From positions 496,001 through 560,000 of the forward strand of contig NZ_LT629766.1 in NCBI RefSeq assembly GCF_900105315.1: a stretch of 64,000 bases of DNA, read 5' to 3'. This document shows, in pieces, positions 50,864-59,837 of the stretch. The stretch comes from Brevibacterium siliguriense. GTDB lineage: Bacteria; Actinomycetota; Actinomycetes; Actinomycetales; Brevibacteriaceae. The position numbers and the translations under genes were made by a program. Under the pieces are notes generated by a model. The model saw nothing but the letters and a program-made list of their open reading frames with translations, made no database searches and was not told the origin of the DNA. Position 1 is the stretch's first letter. Every line of letters begins with the position of its first letter.

Positions 50864-51295
50864 ATGGTCACGTTCACCACCGAACTTCTCGCCCTGGGCA
50901 ACAATGTCGGCATCGAGGTTCCCGAGGACATCGTCCTCGGCTTCGGCGTGGGCAGACGGGTGCCGGTCATCGTCACGATCGCGGGCTATTCCTATCCGTC
51001 GACGACCGCGGTGATGGGCGGGAAGTACCTGCTTCCGCTGGCCAAGGAGCACCGGGAGAAGATCGGCGTAGCCGGCGGTGAGACCCACGCGGTGACGCTG
51101 ACTCACGACACCTCGAACCGGGAGACCCCGGTTCCCGATTCCCTCGCCGAGGCTCTCGCCGCCGCCGATGTCCGCGCGGATTTCGATGCGCTCGCTCCGT
51201 CGAAGCGCAAGGAGCATGTGCGACAGGTGACCTCGGCGAAGGCCGAGGAGACCCGCGAGCGACGGATCGCGAAGATCGTCGCCTCACTGAGCTGA
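50864..51295 (+). CDS. DUF1905 / YdeI-type protein
   Basis: A 143-residue protein with an N-terminal DUF1905 beta-barrel-like domain (FTTELLALGNNVGIEVPEDIVLGFGVGRRVPVIVTIAGYSYPSTTAVMGGKYLLPLAKEHREKIGVAGG) and a YdeI-like C-terminal helix pair (FDALAPSKRKEHVRQVTSAKAEETRERRIAKIV). GAGGAGG lies upstream of the ATG. Function unknown. It ends two bases before the convergent VOC gene. Confidence 0.82.
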   Translation: MVTFTTELLALGNNVGIEVPEDIVLGFGVGRRVPVIVTIAGYSYPSTTAVMGGKYLLPLAKEHREKIGVAGGETHAVTLTHDTSNRETPVPDSLAEALAAADVRADFDALAPSKRKEHVRQVTSAKAEETRERRIAKIVASLS

Positions 51296-51297
51296 CT

Positions 51298-51741
51298 TCA
51301 CCCCGCGTCGTGCAGGGTCACCGCATAGCCGTCGGGATCGGCGATCGTGAAGGTCAGCCCGAAGGGACTGGGAGCCGGCGCACGAAGGATCTCCACCCCC
51401 GCCTCGGCGAGGTAATCATGCAGTGCCTGCGCATCATCGCACCTCAGCCACAGTGCCACCCCGTTGCCCGGGCGGTCTCCGGAGTCGAGATCGACGCCGG
51501 GCAGCGGTTCGCGCACGGCGAAGGGGATCGGCGAGGTCGTGAACACGACCGCTCCGGGAGGTGCGCCCGGGGCCCGGGTGAGCCCGAGCTGCGATTCGTA
51601 GAACTCCGCGGCCGCCTCCACGTCACGCACCTGGACGGCGATGAAATCCGGACCGCTCACTGAGCCAACCGGCCGTGCGGTGCCTGCTTCCACCCCGACC
51701 GACTCCGGATCGGCCGACTCAGCGCTGATCGACGCGTTCAT
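51298..51741 (-). CDS. VOC-superfamily (glyoxalase/bleomycin-resistance fold) protein
   Basis: A 147-residue single VOC-fold protein (DFIAVQVRDVEAAAEFYESQLGLTRA ... VALWLRCDDAQALHDYLAEAGVEILRAPAPSPFGLTFTIADPDGYAVTLHD). The N-terminal ~30 residues are disordered. ATG 51741 follows AAGGAG; the in-frame codon at 51789 is not supported. The fold occurs in dioxygenases, glyoxalases and drug-binding resistance proteins; metal ligands are not clear. It is divergent from a MarR gene with two operators between them, so it is probably its target. Confidence 0.8.
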   Translation of the reverse strand: MNASISAESADPESVGVEAGTARPVGSVSGPDFIAVQVRDVEAAAEFYESQLGLTRAPGAPPGAVVFTTSPIPFAVREPLPGVDLDSGDRPGNGVALWLRCDDAQALHDYLAEAGVEILRAPAPSPFGLTFTIADPDGYAVTLHDAG

Positions 51742-51799
51742 GATGCACTCCTTCTCTGCCTGGACCCCGCCACCTGACGCGGACCCCATGTTCTTTTGA

Positions 51800-51843
51800 T
51801 GTCAGTATCCTGACACTCATCACACTATGTCAGAATACTTACA
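51800..51843. promoter_or_regulatory. Tandem MarR operators
   Basis: TGTCAGTATCCTGACA (51800-51815) is a perfect 6-bp inverted repeat, and TGTCAGAATACTTACA (51828-51843) is a one-mismatch copy centred 28 bases away. The second touches the marR start codon. Binding would block both the MarR and VOC promoters. Confidence 0.75.
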
Positions 51844-52316
51844 TGGGTCAAGAGAAGAATGCTGAGAACATCGCTGGTGAGGACAGCCTCGAGTCGCTGC
51901 TCGGCTATCAGCTCAAACGTCTGCAATCGACGCTGCGTTCGACAATGGACGAAACGCTCAGACCGCTGGAGCTGACCACCCCGCAGTACAACTGCCTCGA
52001 GCAGCTGCGCAGACGACCGGGAGCGTCGAATTCCGAGCTCGCGCGCGGTGCCTTCGTCACCCGGCAGACGATGAACACTCTGCTGCGCGGACTGCAGGAA
52101 CGCGAGCTCATCACCCGTCCGGCGAAGGCCGAATCCGGCCGCGTCCTGCCCACACGCCTCACCCCGGCCGGCGCTGAGCTGCTCGACCAGGCGGCCTCCA
52201 GGGTCGAGACGGTCACCGCCCGCATGGAGTCACCGCTCGACGCGGACACGCGGACGAAGGTCACCGAGGCGCTCGGCCTGTGCATCGCGGCACTCGCCGA
52301 GTCCGAGGACGACTGA
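51843..52316 (+). CDS. MarR-family transcriptional regulator
   Basis: A 157-residue MarR protein. The winged helix has LTTPQYNCLEQLRRRPGASNSELARGAFVTRQTMNTLLRGLQERELITRPAKAESGRVLPTRLTPAGAEL. The dimerisation helices flank it. The ATG lies at the edge of operator 2 with no ribosome binding site, so a leaderless mRNA is likely. It probably autoregulates and represses the VOC gene, releasing DNA when a phenolic or oxidising ligand binds, though the ligand is not evident here. Confidence 0.88.
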   Translation: MGQEKNAENIAGEDSLESLLGYQLKRLQSTLRSTMDETLRPLELTTPQYNCLEQLRRRPGASNSELARGAFVTRQTMNTLLRGLQERELITRPAKAESGRVLPTRLTPAGAELLDQAASRVETVTARMESPLDADTRTKVTEALGLCIAALAESEDD

Positions 52317-52323
52317 GCGGCTC

Positions 52324-52791
52324 TCACCGGACCTCGTGGTCGACGGCGACATCGTGGCGTTCGGGCGGCCAGATGGTCATGACGATGAGCCCGGCCACCG
52401 CACCGATCCCGGCACCGAGGCCGTTCGTCACCAGGTCGCTGATCGTGGCGAAACGCGTGGGTGAGAGCAGGGTCGCCTGGGTGCCCTCGATGAGGCAGGT
52501 GAACGCGATGCCCGCGACCCAGCCGACCCACCAGCGGCTGCGGCCGCACTGGAGGGCCACGAGCAGGCCGAAGGGGACGAACATTCCGATATTCGCGAGC
52601 TTCTCAAGCAGGTCGTAGTCGATCCACGCCGTGACACGGTGGGAGGCGAGGAGCTCGAGCAGGCCCGCGATGAACGAGCCGGGCCCCGTGTCCAGCTGAT
52701 TCGGGGTGAGCGTGACGAGGCCGATGAACACGGTGTAGAGGATGAGCAGCGCCAAGGGCACCGTCCGCAGCCTGCGCCTCGCGCCCGTCAT
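52324..52791 (-). CDS. VanZ-like membrane protein
   Basis: A 155-residue VanZ-family protein with four hydrophobic segments: LRTVPLALLILYTVFIGLVTLTP, LEKLANIGMFVPFGLLVALQCG, WWVGWVAGIAFTCLIEGTQATLL (VanZ motif with Glu-x-x-Gln) and TNGLGAGIGAVAGLIVM. ATG 52791 follows GGGGGA; the upstream in-frame extension is not credible. VanZ members raise resistance to teicoplanin or other glycopeptides in some species; here the function is unknown. Confidence 0.8.
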   Translation of the reverse strand: MTGARRRLRTVPLALLILYTVFIGLVTLTPNQLDTGPGSFIAGLLELLASHRVTAWIDYDLLEKLANIGMFVPFGLLVALQCGRSRWWVGWVAGIAFTCLIEGTQATLLSPTRFATISDLVTNGLGAGIGAVAGLIVMTIWPPERHDVAVDHEVR

Positions 52792-52825
52792 CGTTCCCCC
52801 TGGCCGATCGTTCCCCCTTAGCCGA

Positions 52826-53902
52826 CTAGACGGCTTCGACCGCGTCGAAGCTCGCGGTGTCGATGACGACGCGAAAGACCACATCTCCGGCCACGACTCG
52901 GTCGTAGGCGGCGTCCGCCTCGGTGACGGGTATCGTCTCGATCTTCGCGGCTATGCCATGTTCGGCGCAGAAGTCGAGCATCTCCTGAGTCTCGGCGATG
53001 CCGCCGATGTTCGATCCGGCGATCGCCTTGGCCCCGCCGATAACGGCGCCGAACGAGAACTCCTGCTTCTCGGGCGGCAGTCCCACGACAGCCATGACCC
53101 CGCGCGGCTTCAGCAGACGCAGGTAGCGGTTGACGGGAATGTCGGCGCTGATCGTGTTGAGGATGAGGTCGAACTCGCCGGCGTGGTCGGAGAAGAAATT
53201 CTCCTCGGTGGTCGCGAGCATCCGCTGCGCACCGAGTTCGAGCGACGCGGCTTCCTTCTTCAGCGTGCGCGAGAGCACGGTCACCTGCGCGCCCATGGCC
53301 GCGGCGATCTGCACGCCCATATGGCCGAGCCCGCCGAGTCCGAGCACAGCGACCTGCTTCGGAGCGCCGTTCTTCAGCTCACCGGCACCCCAGCGGTTGA
53401 GCGGCGCATACGTGGTGATGCCCGCGCACAGCAGCGGGGCCGCGACGTCGAAGTCGAGTGCCTCGGGGAGGCGGCAGACGAAGCGTTCGCTGACGACGAC
53501 CTTCTGCGCGTAACCGCCCTGGGTGATCGTGCCGTCGACGTCGGTGGAATTGTAGGTGCCGACGCTGCCGTTGAGGCAGTTCTGCTCCTGCCCGGCCGCG
53601 CATTCCTCGCATTCGCCGCACGAATCCACCATGCAGCCCACGCCGACGCGGTCGCCGACCTTCCACGCCGTGACATCTGAGCCCACGGCCTCGACGACAC
53701 CGGCGATCTCGTGGCCGACGGTGAGCGGGAAGTGTGCCTCGCCCCATTCATTGCGGATGGTGTGGATGTCGCTGTGGCAGATGCCTGCGGCCCTGATGTC
53801 GATGACGACGTCATCGGGTCGGGGATCCCGGCGCTCGATCGTGGCCACCCGGAACGGCTGATCCGGCGCGGTCTTCTGCAGCGCCTTGGCGCTGATGCTC
53901 AT
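52826..53902 (-). CDS. Zinc-dependent NAD(P) alcohol dehydrogenase (cinnamyl-ADH type)
   Basis: A 358-residue MDR-family alcohol dehydrogenase. Catalytic zinc ligands are the Cys in RAAGICHSDIHTI, the His-Glu in TVGHEIAGVV, and a further Cys in PLLCAGITTY. The structural zinc loop has four Cys (SCGECEECAAGQEQNC). The coenzyme fold is AVLGLGGLGHMGVQIAAAMG. The best match is the YahK/cinnamyl-alcohol group, which reduces a broad range of aldehydes with NADPH. AAGGAG precedes the ATG at 53902. Monocistronic, downstream of the ArsR divergent region. Confidence 0.85.
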   Translation of the reverse strand: MSISAKALQKTAPDQPFRVATIERRDPRPDDVVIDIRAAGICHSDIHTIRNEWGEAHFPLTVGHEIAGVVEAVGSDVTAWKVGDRVGVGCMVDSCGECEECAAGQEQNCLNGSVGTYNSTDVDGTITQGGYAQKVVVSERFVCRLPEALDFDVAAPLLCAGITTYAPLNRWGAGELKNGAPKQVAVLGLGGLGHMGVQIAAAMGAQVTVLSRTLKKEAASLELGAQRMLATTEENFFSDHAGEFDLILNTISADIPVNRYLRLLKPRGVMAVVGLPPEKQEFSFGAVIGGAKAIAGSNIGGIAETQEMLDFCAEHGIAAKIETIPVTEADAAYDRVVAGDVVFRVVIDTASFDAVEAV

Positions 53903-54000
53903 GTGATCTCCTTGGATTCCGTGTCCGTTGCTGGGCCACATCGTCCAGCTCCTGCGGCTCGCAGTCTATTCCAATCACATGGACTTATCCTTCGCGCCTC

Positions 54001-54036
54001 TTGCCGTCTCGCCGACGATCACCTTACTATCTAAGC
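54001..54036 (+). promoter_or_regulatory. Promoter and operator of the ArsR-ATPase operon
   Basis: TTGCCG (54001-54006), an 18-base spacer and TACTAT (54025-54030) form a promoter whose start would be the A of the ArsR ATG at 54037, so the transcript is leaderless. An ATCT...AGAT inverted repeat spans the -10 and the first codons, as expected for a metal-sensor operator of the SmtB type. Confidence 0.6.
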
Positions 54037-54450
54037 ATGTACGCAGATACTAAGAAGTGCACATTCGATGGGGAGAGCCAGTTCGCCGATCTCGCCGCCG
54101 AGGTATTCACCCTCCTCTCCGATGCCACCCGAGTGCGGATCATCCTTGCGCTGCGCGACGGCGAGAAGTCGGTCAATGACCTCGCCGAGGCGGTCGGAAA
54201 GTCCCCGACGGTCGTGTCCCAGCATCTCGCCAAGCTCCGCTGGGGCAGGATCGTCGCTGCCCGCCCCGAAGGCAACCGCGCGTTCTACACCCTCATCGAC
54301 GAACACGCCCGCGAACTCGTCGCCCATGCGGTGTTCCAGGCTCAGCACGTCGTCTCCGGCGCGCCCGCCCACCATCGCGCAGCCGACGGCACGGTGACCG
54401 CCGACGTGCCGCCCTCGACGACGGCGGAGGTCAGCGGAGGCGACCAGTGA
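54037..54450 (+). CDS. ArsR/SmtB metal sensor
   Basis: A 137-residue sensor with winged helix (LAAEVFTLLSDATRVRIILALRDGEKSVNDLAEAVGKSPTVVSQHLAKLRWGRIVAARPEGNRAFYTL). The alpha-5 region has D88-x-H90 and H104, with Gln101 at the third usual position; H97 and C-terminal His109-110-type residues (AHHR) are additional ligand candidates. There is no CxC in helix alpha-3, so it is not a cadmium/lead sensor of that class. The site resembles zinc, nickel or cobalt sensors. The P-type ATPase follows with a GTGA overlap. Confidence 0.85.
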   Translation: MYADTKKCTFDGESQFADLAAEVFTLLSDATRVRIILALRDGEKSVNDLAEAVGKSPTVVSQHLAKLRWGRIVAARPEGNRAFYTLIDEHARELVAHAVFQAQHVVSGAPAHHRAADGTVTADVPPSTTAEVSGGDQ

Positions 54451-56348
54451 GCACCCACAGCCGAGCTTCGACGCCCACCGATTCGCCCGCCCCCGGCATG
54501 GAACTGCTCTCCCGCATCGATCGCGGGGATCTCGCCCGAACCCTCGCCGTAGCCGCCTGCGCCGTCGCGGTCGCCCTCGGCGTCACCGGGCCATGGCCGG
54601 CCGTGCCCGTCATCGCGGTCGTCGGCATCGTCCTCGGCTGCTGGCCGATCGCCGTCGAGGCCGTCGAGGATGTCATCCACCGCCGGATGAGCATGGAGGC
54701 GTCGATGCTCATCGCGATCGTCGCGGCCGCTGCGATCGGCGAATGGACGACAGCCCTGGTCATCACCGCGTTCGTCCTCGCGGCCGAGATCCTCGAGGAT
54801 CTGTCGATGGACCGCGGCCGCGATGCCCTCACCGATCTCATGTCGTTCCTGCCGGAAATCGTGCAGGTCCGCAGGAGCGGATCCGTCCTCGCCGTGCCCC
54901 TCGCCGAGGTGGTCGTCGGCGACACCGTCGTCATCGTTCCCGGCGAACGCGTCCCCGTCGACGGTCGGATCCTGCTCGGCACCTCGTCACTCGACCAGTC
55001 CCGCATCACCGGCGAACCTCTGCCCGTCGACGTCACCACCGGCGATGAGGTCTTCGCCGGGTCTGTCAATCAGGTCGGTGCTCTCGACGTCCGCGCGGAA
55101 CGCGTCGGCGCCGAGTCCTCGATCGGGCGCATCATCTCGGCCGTCGAGGAGGCTCAGTCGTCCGAACCCCCGGCCCAGCGCCTGGCCGACCGGCTGGCGG
55201 CCTGGCTGGTCGGCTTCGCACTCATCGGAGCGGTTGTCACCTACCTCTTCACTCGCGACCTCACCGCGACGATCTCCGTGGTCGTGGTCGCCGGCGCCTG
55301 CGGAATCGCCGCCGGCACACCTCTGGCGGTCCTCGCCGCAATCGCCCGGATCGCCCGTTCCGGGGCGTTCGTCAAGGACGGGGCTCACCTCGAGGCGCTG
55401 TCGTCGATCGACACCGTCGTCTTCGACAAGACCGGCACTCTGACCACAGGGGCGCCGGCTGTTGTCAGCATCAGCGTCCCGGACAGCGACGCGATACTCC
55501 GTTTCGACGTCGAGACGGTCCTCTCACTCGCGGCCACCGCCGAGTCGTATTCCGAACATCCGCTTGGCAAGGCCATTGTCGCCCATGCACTCGATCACGG
55601 ACTCACACCCGCATCCGCGGAGGACTTCGCCTACCGACCCGGCCACGGCGTGACGGCGATCGTCGACGGGCACACGGTCTCCGTCGGCAGCACCAGACTC
55701 GTCCCCGATGCGCCGACCGGTGCCTCAGCCGACGATCCCACGACGACAGAGATCCATGTCTCCGTCGATGGCGCCTATGCCGGCACGATCTTCATCGCCG
55801 ATGCGATCCGAGAGTCCGCGGTCGACGCCGTCGCACAGCTGTCACGGATGGGACTGCGGACGATGATGATCACCGGCGACCGTCCAGAGACGGCTCGCGC
55901 CGTCGCCGCACACATCGGCATCGACGATGTCAGGGCGGGACTCCTTCCTGAGGAGAAGCTCGCGGCTGTCGATGCCGAACGTACCGCCGGGCGCTCGATC
56001 ACGATGGTCGGCGACGGTGTCAACGACGCCCCGGCACTCGCCCGCGCGGATGTCGGCATCGCGATGGGGTCGGGCACCGACCTCGCCCGCGAATCGGCCG
56101 ACGTCGTGCTCATCAGCTCCGACCTCAGCGATCTCGTCCACACGGTCAGCGTCGCCCGCCGGGCCCGTCGCATCGTCATGGTCAATTTCGTCGGAACGAT
56201 CGCGATCGACCTCATCGGCATGGGTCTTGCGGCCTTCGGCCTGCTCAGCCCCGTCGCCGCTGCCTTCATCCACGTCGGCAGCGAGACCGCGTTCATCCTC
56301 AACTCGGCCCGACTGATTCCCGGCAGAGCATCGGGCCGACGACGCTGA
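54447..56348 (+). CDS. P1B-type metal ATPase with altered CPx motif
   Basis: A 633-residue P-type ATPase. Phosphorylation site DKTGTLT, the histidine-proline motif SEHPLGKAI, the hinge GDGVNDAPAL and the actuator ITGEPLPVD are complete. There is no N-terminal metal-binding (HMA) domain. The transmembrane metal site that normally reads CPC, SPC or similar reads G-A-C (VVVAGACGIAAGTPLAVLAAIARIAR): one Cys is kept but the proline is lost. This places it in an unusual P1B branch of unknown metal. It is coupled to an ArsR sensor with alpha-5 ligands, suggesting Zn, Ni or Co efflux. GTG start overlaps the sensor stop. Confidence 0.88.
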   Translation: MSTHSRASTPTDSPAPGMELLSRIDRGDLARTLAVAACAVAVALGVTGPWPAVPVIAVVGIVLGCWPIAVEAVEDVIHRRMSMEASMLIAIVAAAAIGEWTTALVITAFVLAAEILEDLSMDRGRDALTDLMSFLPEIVQVRRSGSVLAVPLAEVVVGDTVVIVPGERVPVDGRILLGTSSLDQSRITGEPLPVDVTTGDEVFAGSVNQVGALDVRAERVGAESSIGRIISAVEEAQSSEPPAQRLADRLAAWLVGFALIGAVVTYLFTRDLTATISVVVVAGACGIAAGTPLAVLAAIARIARSGAFVKDGAHLEALSSIDTVVFDKTGTLTTGAPAVVSISVPDSDAILRFDVETVLSLAATAESYSEHPLGKAIVAHALDHGLTPASAEDFAYRPGHGVTAIVDGHTVSVGSTRLVPDAPTGASADDPTTTEIHVSVDGAYAGTIFIADAIRESAVDAVAQLSRMGLRTMMITGDRPETARAVAAHIGIDDVRAGLLPEEKLAAVDAERTAGRSITMVGDGVNDAPALARADVGIAMGSGTDLARESADVVLISSDLSDLVHTVSVARRARRIVMVNFVGTIAIDLIGMGLAAFGLLSPVAAAFIHVGSETAFILNSARLIPGRASGRRR

Positions 56349-56360
56349 ACAAGGGCGCTG

Positions 56361-58163
56361 TCAGTCCTTGAGCGCCCGCTCACCGATGCTCAGATCGAGG
56401 GGGAAGTCGACAGGGGCATCTCCGAAGAGCAATCGACCCGCCGAGGCGGCTGCCGCCCTGATCGCTTGCGCCGCCTCATCGGCCTGCTGCGCCGGGGCAT
56501 GGACGATGACCTCGTCGTGGAGGAAGAAGACGAGGTGGGCACGGCGGGAGAAGACCGGCCCCGAGGCAGCGGCCGGGCGGGTGCCCGCCCCACCGTCCGC
56601 TGCCGCACCGATCTCCGGCAGCTCGGCCAGGCGCAGCCGCAGGTCGGCCAGCCACGCCAGCGCCCATTCGGCCGCGGTGCCCTGAACGACGAAGTTGCGG
56701 GTGAATCGTCCCTGGTCACCAGCGGCTCGCCGCGCCCTCTGCTCATCGGCAACGGTGGCGTCGAAGCGGTTCGCCTCCCGTTGCAGTCTCTGCCACCGCT
56801 CGCCAGGCGGCGGGGAGGTCCGGCCCAACCAGGTGGACACGACTCCACCCGCTCGTCCCGCCTCGGCGGCGGAGTCGACGAGGTGCATGGCTGCGGGGAA
56901 GTTCTGCCGCAGGCGCGGCACCAAGGCTCCGGCCTCGCCCGTCGTCGACCCGTACATCGCGCCGAGGACGGCGATCTTCGCCTCGTGCCGAGTGGACACG
57001 ACGCCGGCGTCGACGAGCCCGGAGTAGAGGTCGCGGCCGAATCCGGCCGCGGCCATCGCCCGGTCTCCGGACATTGCGGCGAGCGCACGGGGTTCGAGCT
57101 GGGCGACATCGGCGGAGACGAGCCGCCACCCTTTGTCGGCACGCAGCGCCGGGCGCAGCTGCCGCGGAATCTGCAGGGCTCCTCCCCCGCTGGCCGCCCA
57201 GCGCCCGGTGACGACTCCGCCGGGCACATAGACCGGCCGGTAGCGGCCCTCGTCGACCCATTCATCACACCAATGCCAGCCGTTGGCCGACAGAAGTCGG
57301 GCCATCTTCTTGTACTCGAGCAGGGGCGCGATCGCCGGATGCTCGCTCGTCCGCAGTTCCCATTTCGAGGTCGAGGCGACGTTGATTCCCGCATTGCGCA
57401 AGGCTGCGAGCAAGCGGTTCGGCGAATCGAGGTTGGCCCGCGGATCGTCGAGGGCTGCCCGCACCTCTTCGGCCTTGGCCAGCATCTTCTGAGGCTTCCC
57501 GTCGCGAATCGGCCGGGGCCCGAGCAGTTCGGTGAGGATCCGGTCGTGTTCGGCTTCGTCCCAGGGCACACCGGCTGAGCGCATCTCTGCGGCGACGAGC
57601 CCACCCGCCGATTCCGCGGCCAACAGCAGACGCAGCCGTCCTGGATCGCTCGCGTTCTCGATCGCCGTGGTCTGCCGGGCGTATTCGGCCAGGGCCGCCT
57701 CGAGATCGTGTGGAACCTGTGGGATGAATCCGCGACCGGCGTCGACGTCGAAGAGAGCGGCCGCGTGGTCGGCTGCGGTGGCATCGGCGGGCGCGGCGTC
57801 CCAGTCGGCGGCAGCGCGCAGCGCCTCGGGCGCGGTGACGAGTTCGGAGCGGGCGATGACCGCATGAGTCAGTCGCAGATCATGGCAGCGCTCGATGCTC
57901 ACTCCGGCGGCCAGCAGCGGCGGATACCACTTCGGGGTGTCGCTGAAGACCCAGCGCGGGCGCGCTTCCTTCTGCTCTCCCCCGGCCCCGTTCTCACGGT
58001 CACGGATATGGTCGGGCAGGGCCTCCTCGGCGAGGTCGATCCGGTCGAACTCCCGACCTTCACGGTCGAGGTCGACGATCCCGATCCGACGCCCCTGCAC
58101 ACCCTCGCCGGGCACGGTTCCCACCACGCACACGGCGGGCCGCTGGACGGGGGCGGAGGTCAT
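56361..58163 (-). CDS. DNA polymerase I-like protein without 5' nuclease
   Basis: A 600-residue family A polymerase homologue of a type annotated in many actinobacteria as bifunctional 3'-5' exonuclease/DNA polymerase. Motif A is VSADVAQLEPRALAAMSGD, motif B KIAVLGAMYG, and motif C VFFLHDEVIVH. The N-terminal region has the size of an exonuclease domain but its catalytic acids are not evident. There is no 5'-3' nuclease. It is a second polA-like gene whose role (repair or lesion bypass) is unknown. Confidence 0.85.
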   Translation of the reverse strand: MTSAPVQRPAVCVVGTVPGEGVQGRRIGIVDLDREGREFDRIDLAEEALPDHIRDRENGAGGEQKEARPRWVFSDTPKWYPPLLAAGVSIERCHDLRLTHAVIARSELVTAPEALRAAADWDAAPADATAADHAAALFDVDAGRGFIPQVPHDLEAALAEYARQTTAIENASDPGRLRLLLAAESAGGLVAAEMRSAGVPWDEAEHDRILTELLGPRPIRDGKPQKMLAKAEEVRAALDDPRANLDSPNRLLAALRNAGINVASTSKWELRTSEHPAIAPLLEYKKMARLLSANGWHWCDEWVDEGRYRPVYVPGGVVTGRWAASGGGALQIPRQLRPALRADKGWRLVSADVAQLEPRALAAMSGDRAMAAAGFGRDLYSGLVDAGVVSTRHEAKIAVLGAMYGSTTGEAGALVPRLRQNFPAAMHLVDSAAEAGRAGGVVSTWLGRTSPPPGERWQRLQREANRFDATVADEQRARRAAGDQGRFTRNFVVQGTAAEWALAWLADLRLRLAELPEIGAAADGGAGTRPAAASGPVFSRRAHLVFFLHDEVIVHAPAQQADEAAQAIRAAAASAGRLLFGDAPVDFPLDLSIGERALKD

Positions 58164-58324
58164 GGAACCAGCCTACGCCGCGGGGGGCTCGCGGACGGTC
58201 ATCCGATCGCCCGTCCGCTCCGAGACAGCACTCCTGTCCGCACCCTGACCCTGCCCGCCTGCGGCAAACGTGATCCTGGTAACGTCAAGAGCGAATTCCG
58301 GGTGCCGAACTCCGCTCGAAAGGC

Positions 58325-59710
58325 ATGAACCACAACATGGACGTTGTCTCCTCTCTCACCTCCGCTCTGCCGGCCGACGCCGTCATCACCGATCCCGATT
58401 CGATGGACGCCTACCGGTGGGACCGCGCGAACGATCCCGATGCCGGGGTGCCCGTCGCCGTGGTCAGGGCGACCTCCACCGAGGAGGTGCAGACGGTGGT
58501 GCGCATCGCCGCCGAGGCGAAGATCCCGATCGTGCCCCGCGGTGCCGGATCCGGCCTGTCGGGAGGCAGCTCCGCGATCGCCGGCGGAATCGTGCTGTCC
58601 CTGGACAAGATGCGTGAGATCAGCATCGACCCGGTCACCCGCATGGCCACGGTCCAGCCGGGCGCTTTCAATGCCGAGGTCAAGGCCGCCGCAGCCGAAC
58701 ACGGCCTGTGGTACCCGCCGGACCCCTCGTCCTTCGAGTTCTGCTCCATCGGCGGCAACATCGCCACGAACGCCGGCGGACTCTGCTGTGTGAAGTACGG
58801 CGTGACCACGGACTACGTCCTCGGCATGACCGTCGTCCTCGCCGACGGACGGGCCGTGGAGCTCGGCGGGCCCCGGCTCAAGGACGTCGCCGGTCTGCCG
58901 CTGACGAAGCTGTTCGTCGGCTCGGAGGGAACCTTGGGCGTGATCACCGAGGTGACCCTGCGTCTCATCCCTGCCCAGCTGCCCCCGACGACCGTCGTCG
59001 CGATGTTCCCGAAGCTCGCCGATGCCACGAACGCCGTGCTCGAGATCGCGAGGGCCATGCGCCCCTCGATGCTCGAATTCATGGACAAGCCGTCGATCAA
59101 CGCCGTCGAGGACGAGCTGAAGATGGGGCTCGATCGTGAAGCCGAGGGCATGCTCGTCATCCAGTCCGACGAACCCGGTGAGCACTGCACGGTGCAGGCG
59201 AAGATCATCGAGGACATCTGCAACGACAACGACGCGTCCGAGTGCTATCTCACCGCCGATCCCGAGGAGGGCGAAGCCTTCGTCACGGCCCGCCGGATCG
59301 CGATCCCGGCTGTGGAGAAGAAGGGGGCGCTGCTGCTCGAGGACGTCGGCGTCCCGCTGCCGAAGCTCGGCGATCTCGTGCTCGGCATCGAGAAGATCGC
59401 GGCCGACCGCGATGTGACGATCGCCGTCATCGCACACGCCGGCGACGGCAACACGCATCCGCTGCTCGTCCTCGACCCGAAGGATGAGGACCAGCAGAAG
59501 CGCGCACAGATCGCCTATGGCGAGGTCATGGATCTGGCGACCGGGCTGGGCGGGACGATCACCGGTGAGCACGGCGTCGGCCGGCTCAAGGCACCGTGGC
59601 TCGCGCCCTACCTCGGCGAAGACGTCATGGAGCTCAACCACCGGATCAAGCAGGCCCTCGATCCGGACAACATCTTCAACCCGGGATCGGTCTACACCGG
59701 ACTCATCTGA
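58325..59710 (+). CDS. FAD-linked oxidase (GlcD / D-2-hydroxyacid dehydrogenase type)
   Basis: A 461-residue FAD-binding PCMH protein. The flavin site is in VPRGAGSGLSGGSSAIAGGIVLSLDKM and SIGGNIATNAGGLCCVKYG, and the C-terminal oxidase domain has HAGDGNTHPLL and TGEHGVGRLKAPWL, where the His residues line the active site. It oxidises a D-2-hydroxyacid such as glycolate or D-lactate. Either ATG 58325 or ATG 58337 is the start; a GAAAGG lies just upstream. GlcE and GlcF partners are absent, so it is a single-chain type. A terminator-like hairpin lies downstream at 59790-59825. Confidence 0.88.
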   Translation: MNHNMDVVSSLTSALPADAVITDPDSMDAYRWDRANDPDAGVPVAVVRATSTEEVQTVVRIAAEAKIPIVPRGAGSGLSGGSSAIAGGIVLSLDKMREISIDPVTRMATVQPGAFNAEVKAAAAEHGLWYPPDPSSFEFCSIGGNIATNAGGLCCVKYGVTTDYVLGMTVVLADGRAVELGGPRLKDVAGLPLTKLFVGSEGTLGVITEVTLRLIPAQLPPTTVVAMFPKLADATNAVLEIARAMRPSMLEFMDKPSINAVEDELKMGLDREAEGMLVIQSDEPGEHCTVQAKIIEDICNDNDASECYLTADPEEGEAFVTARRIAIPAVEKKGALLLEDVGVPLPKLGDLVLGIEKIAADRDVTIAVIAHAGDGNTHPLLVLDPKDEDQQKRAQIAYGEVMDLATGLGGTITGEHGVGRLKAPWLAPYLGEDVMELNHRIKQALDPDNIFNPGSVYTGLI

Positions 59711-59761
59711 GGATCAGGCCGCCTCGGCGGAAGGAATTCGTGGAAGAATTCTGCACAGCTG

Positions 59762-59781
59762 TCGAATCGACGTCGATTCGA
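59762..59781. repeat. Perfect 20-bp palindrome
   Basis: TCGAATCGACGTCGATTCGA reads the same on both strands with no spacer. It lies 51 bases after the GlcD stop. It could be a regulatory site or part of a terminator. Confidence 0.8.
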
Positions 59782-59837
59782 TCGTCTTCTCTGTGAGCGA
59801 CCGAAATCCGGTCGCCGCACACAGAACGGAGCGAATC

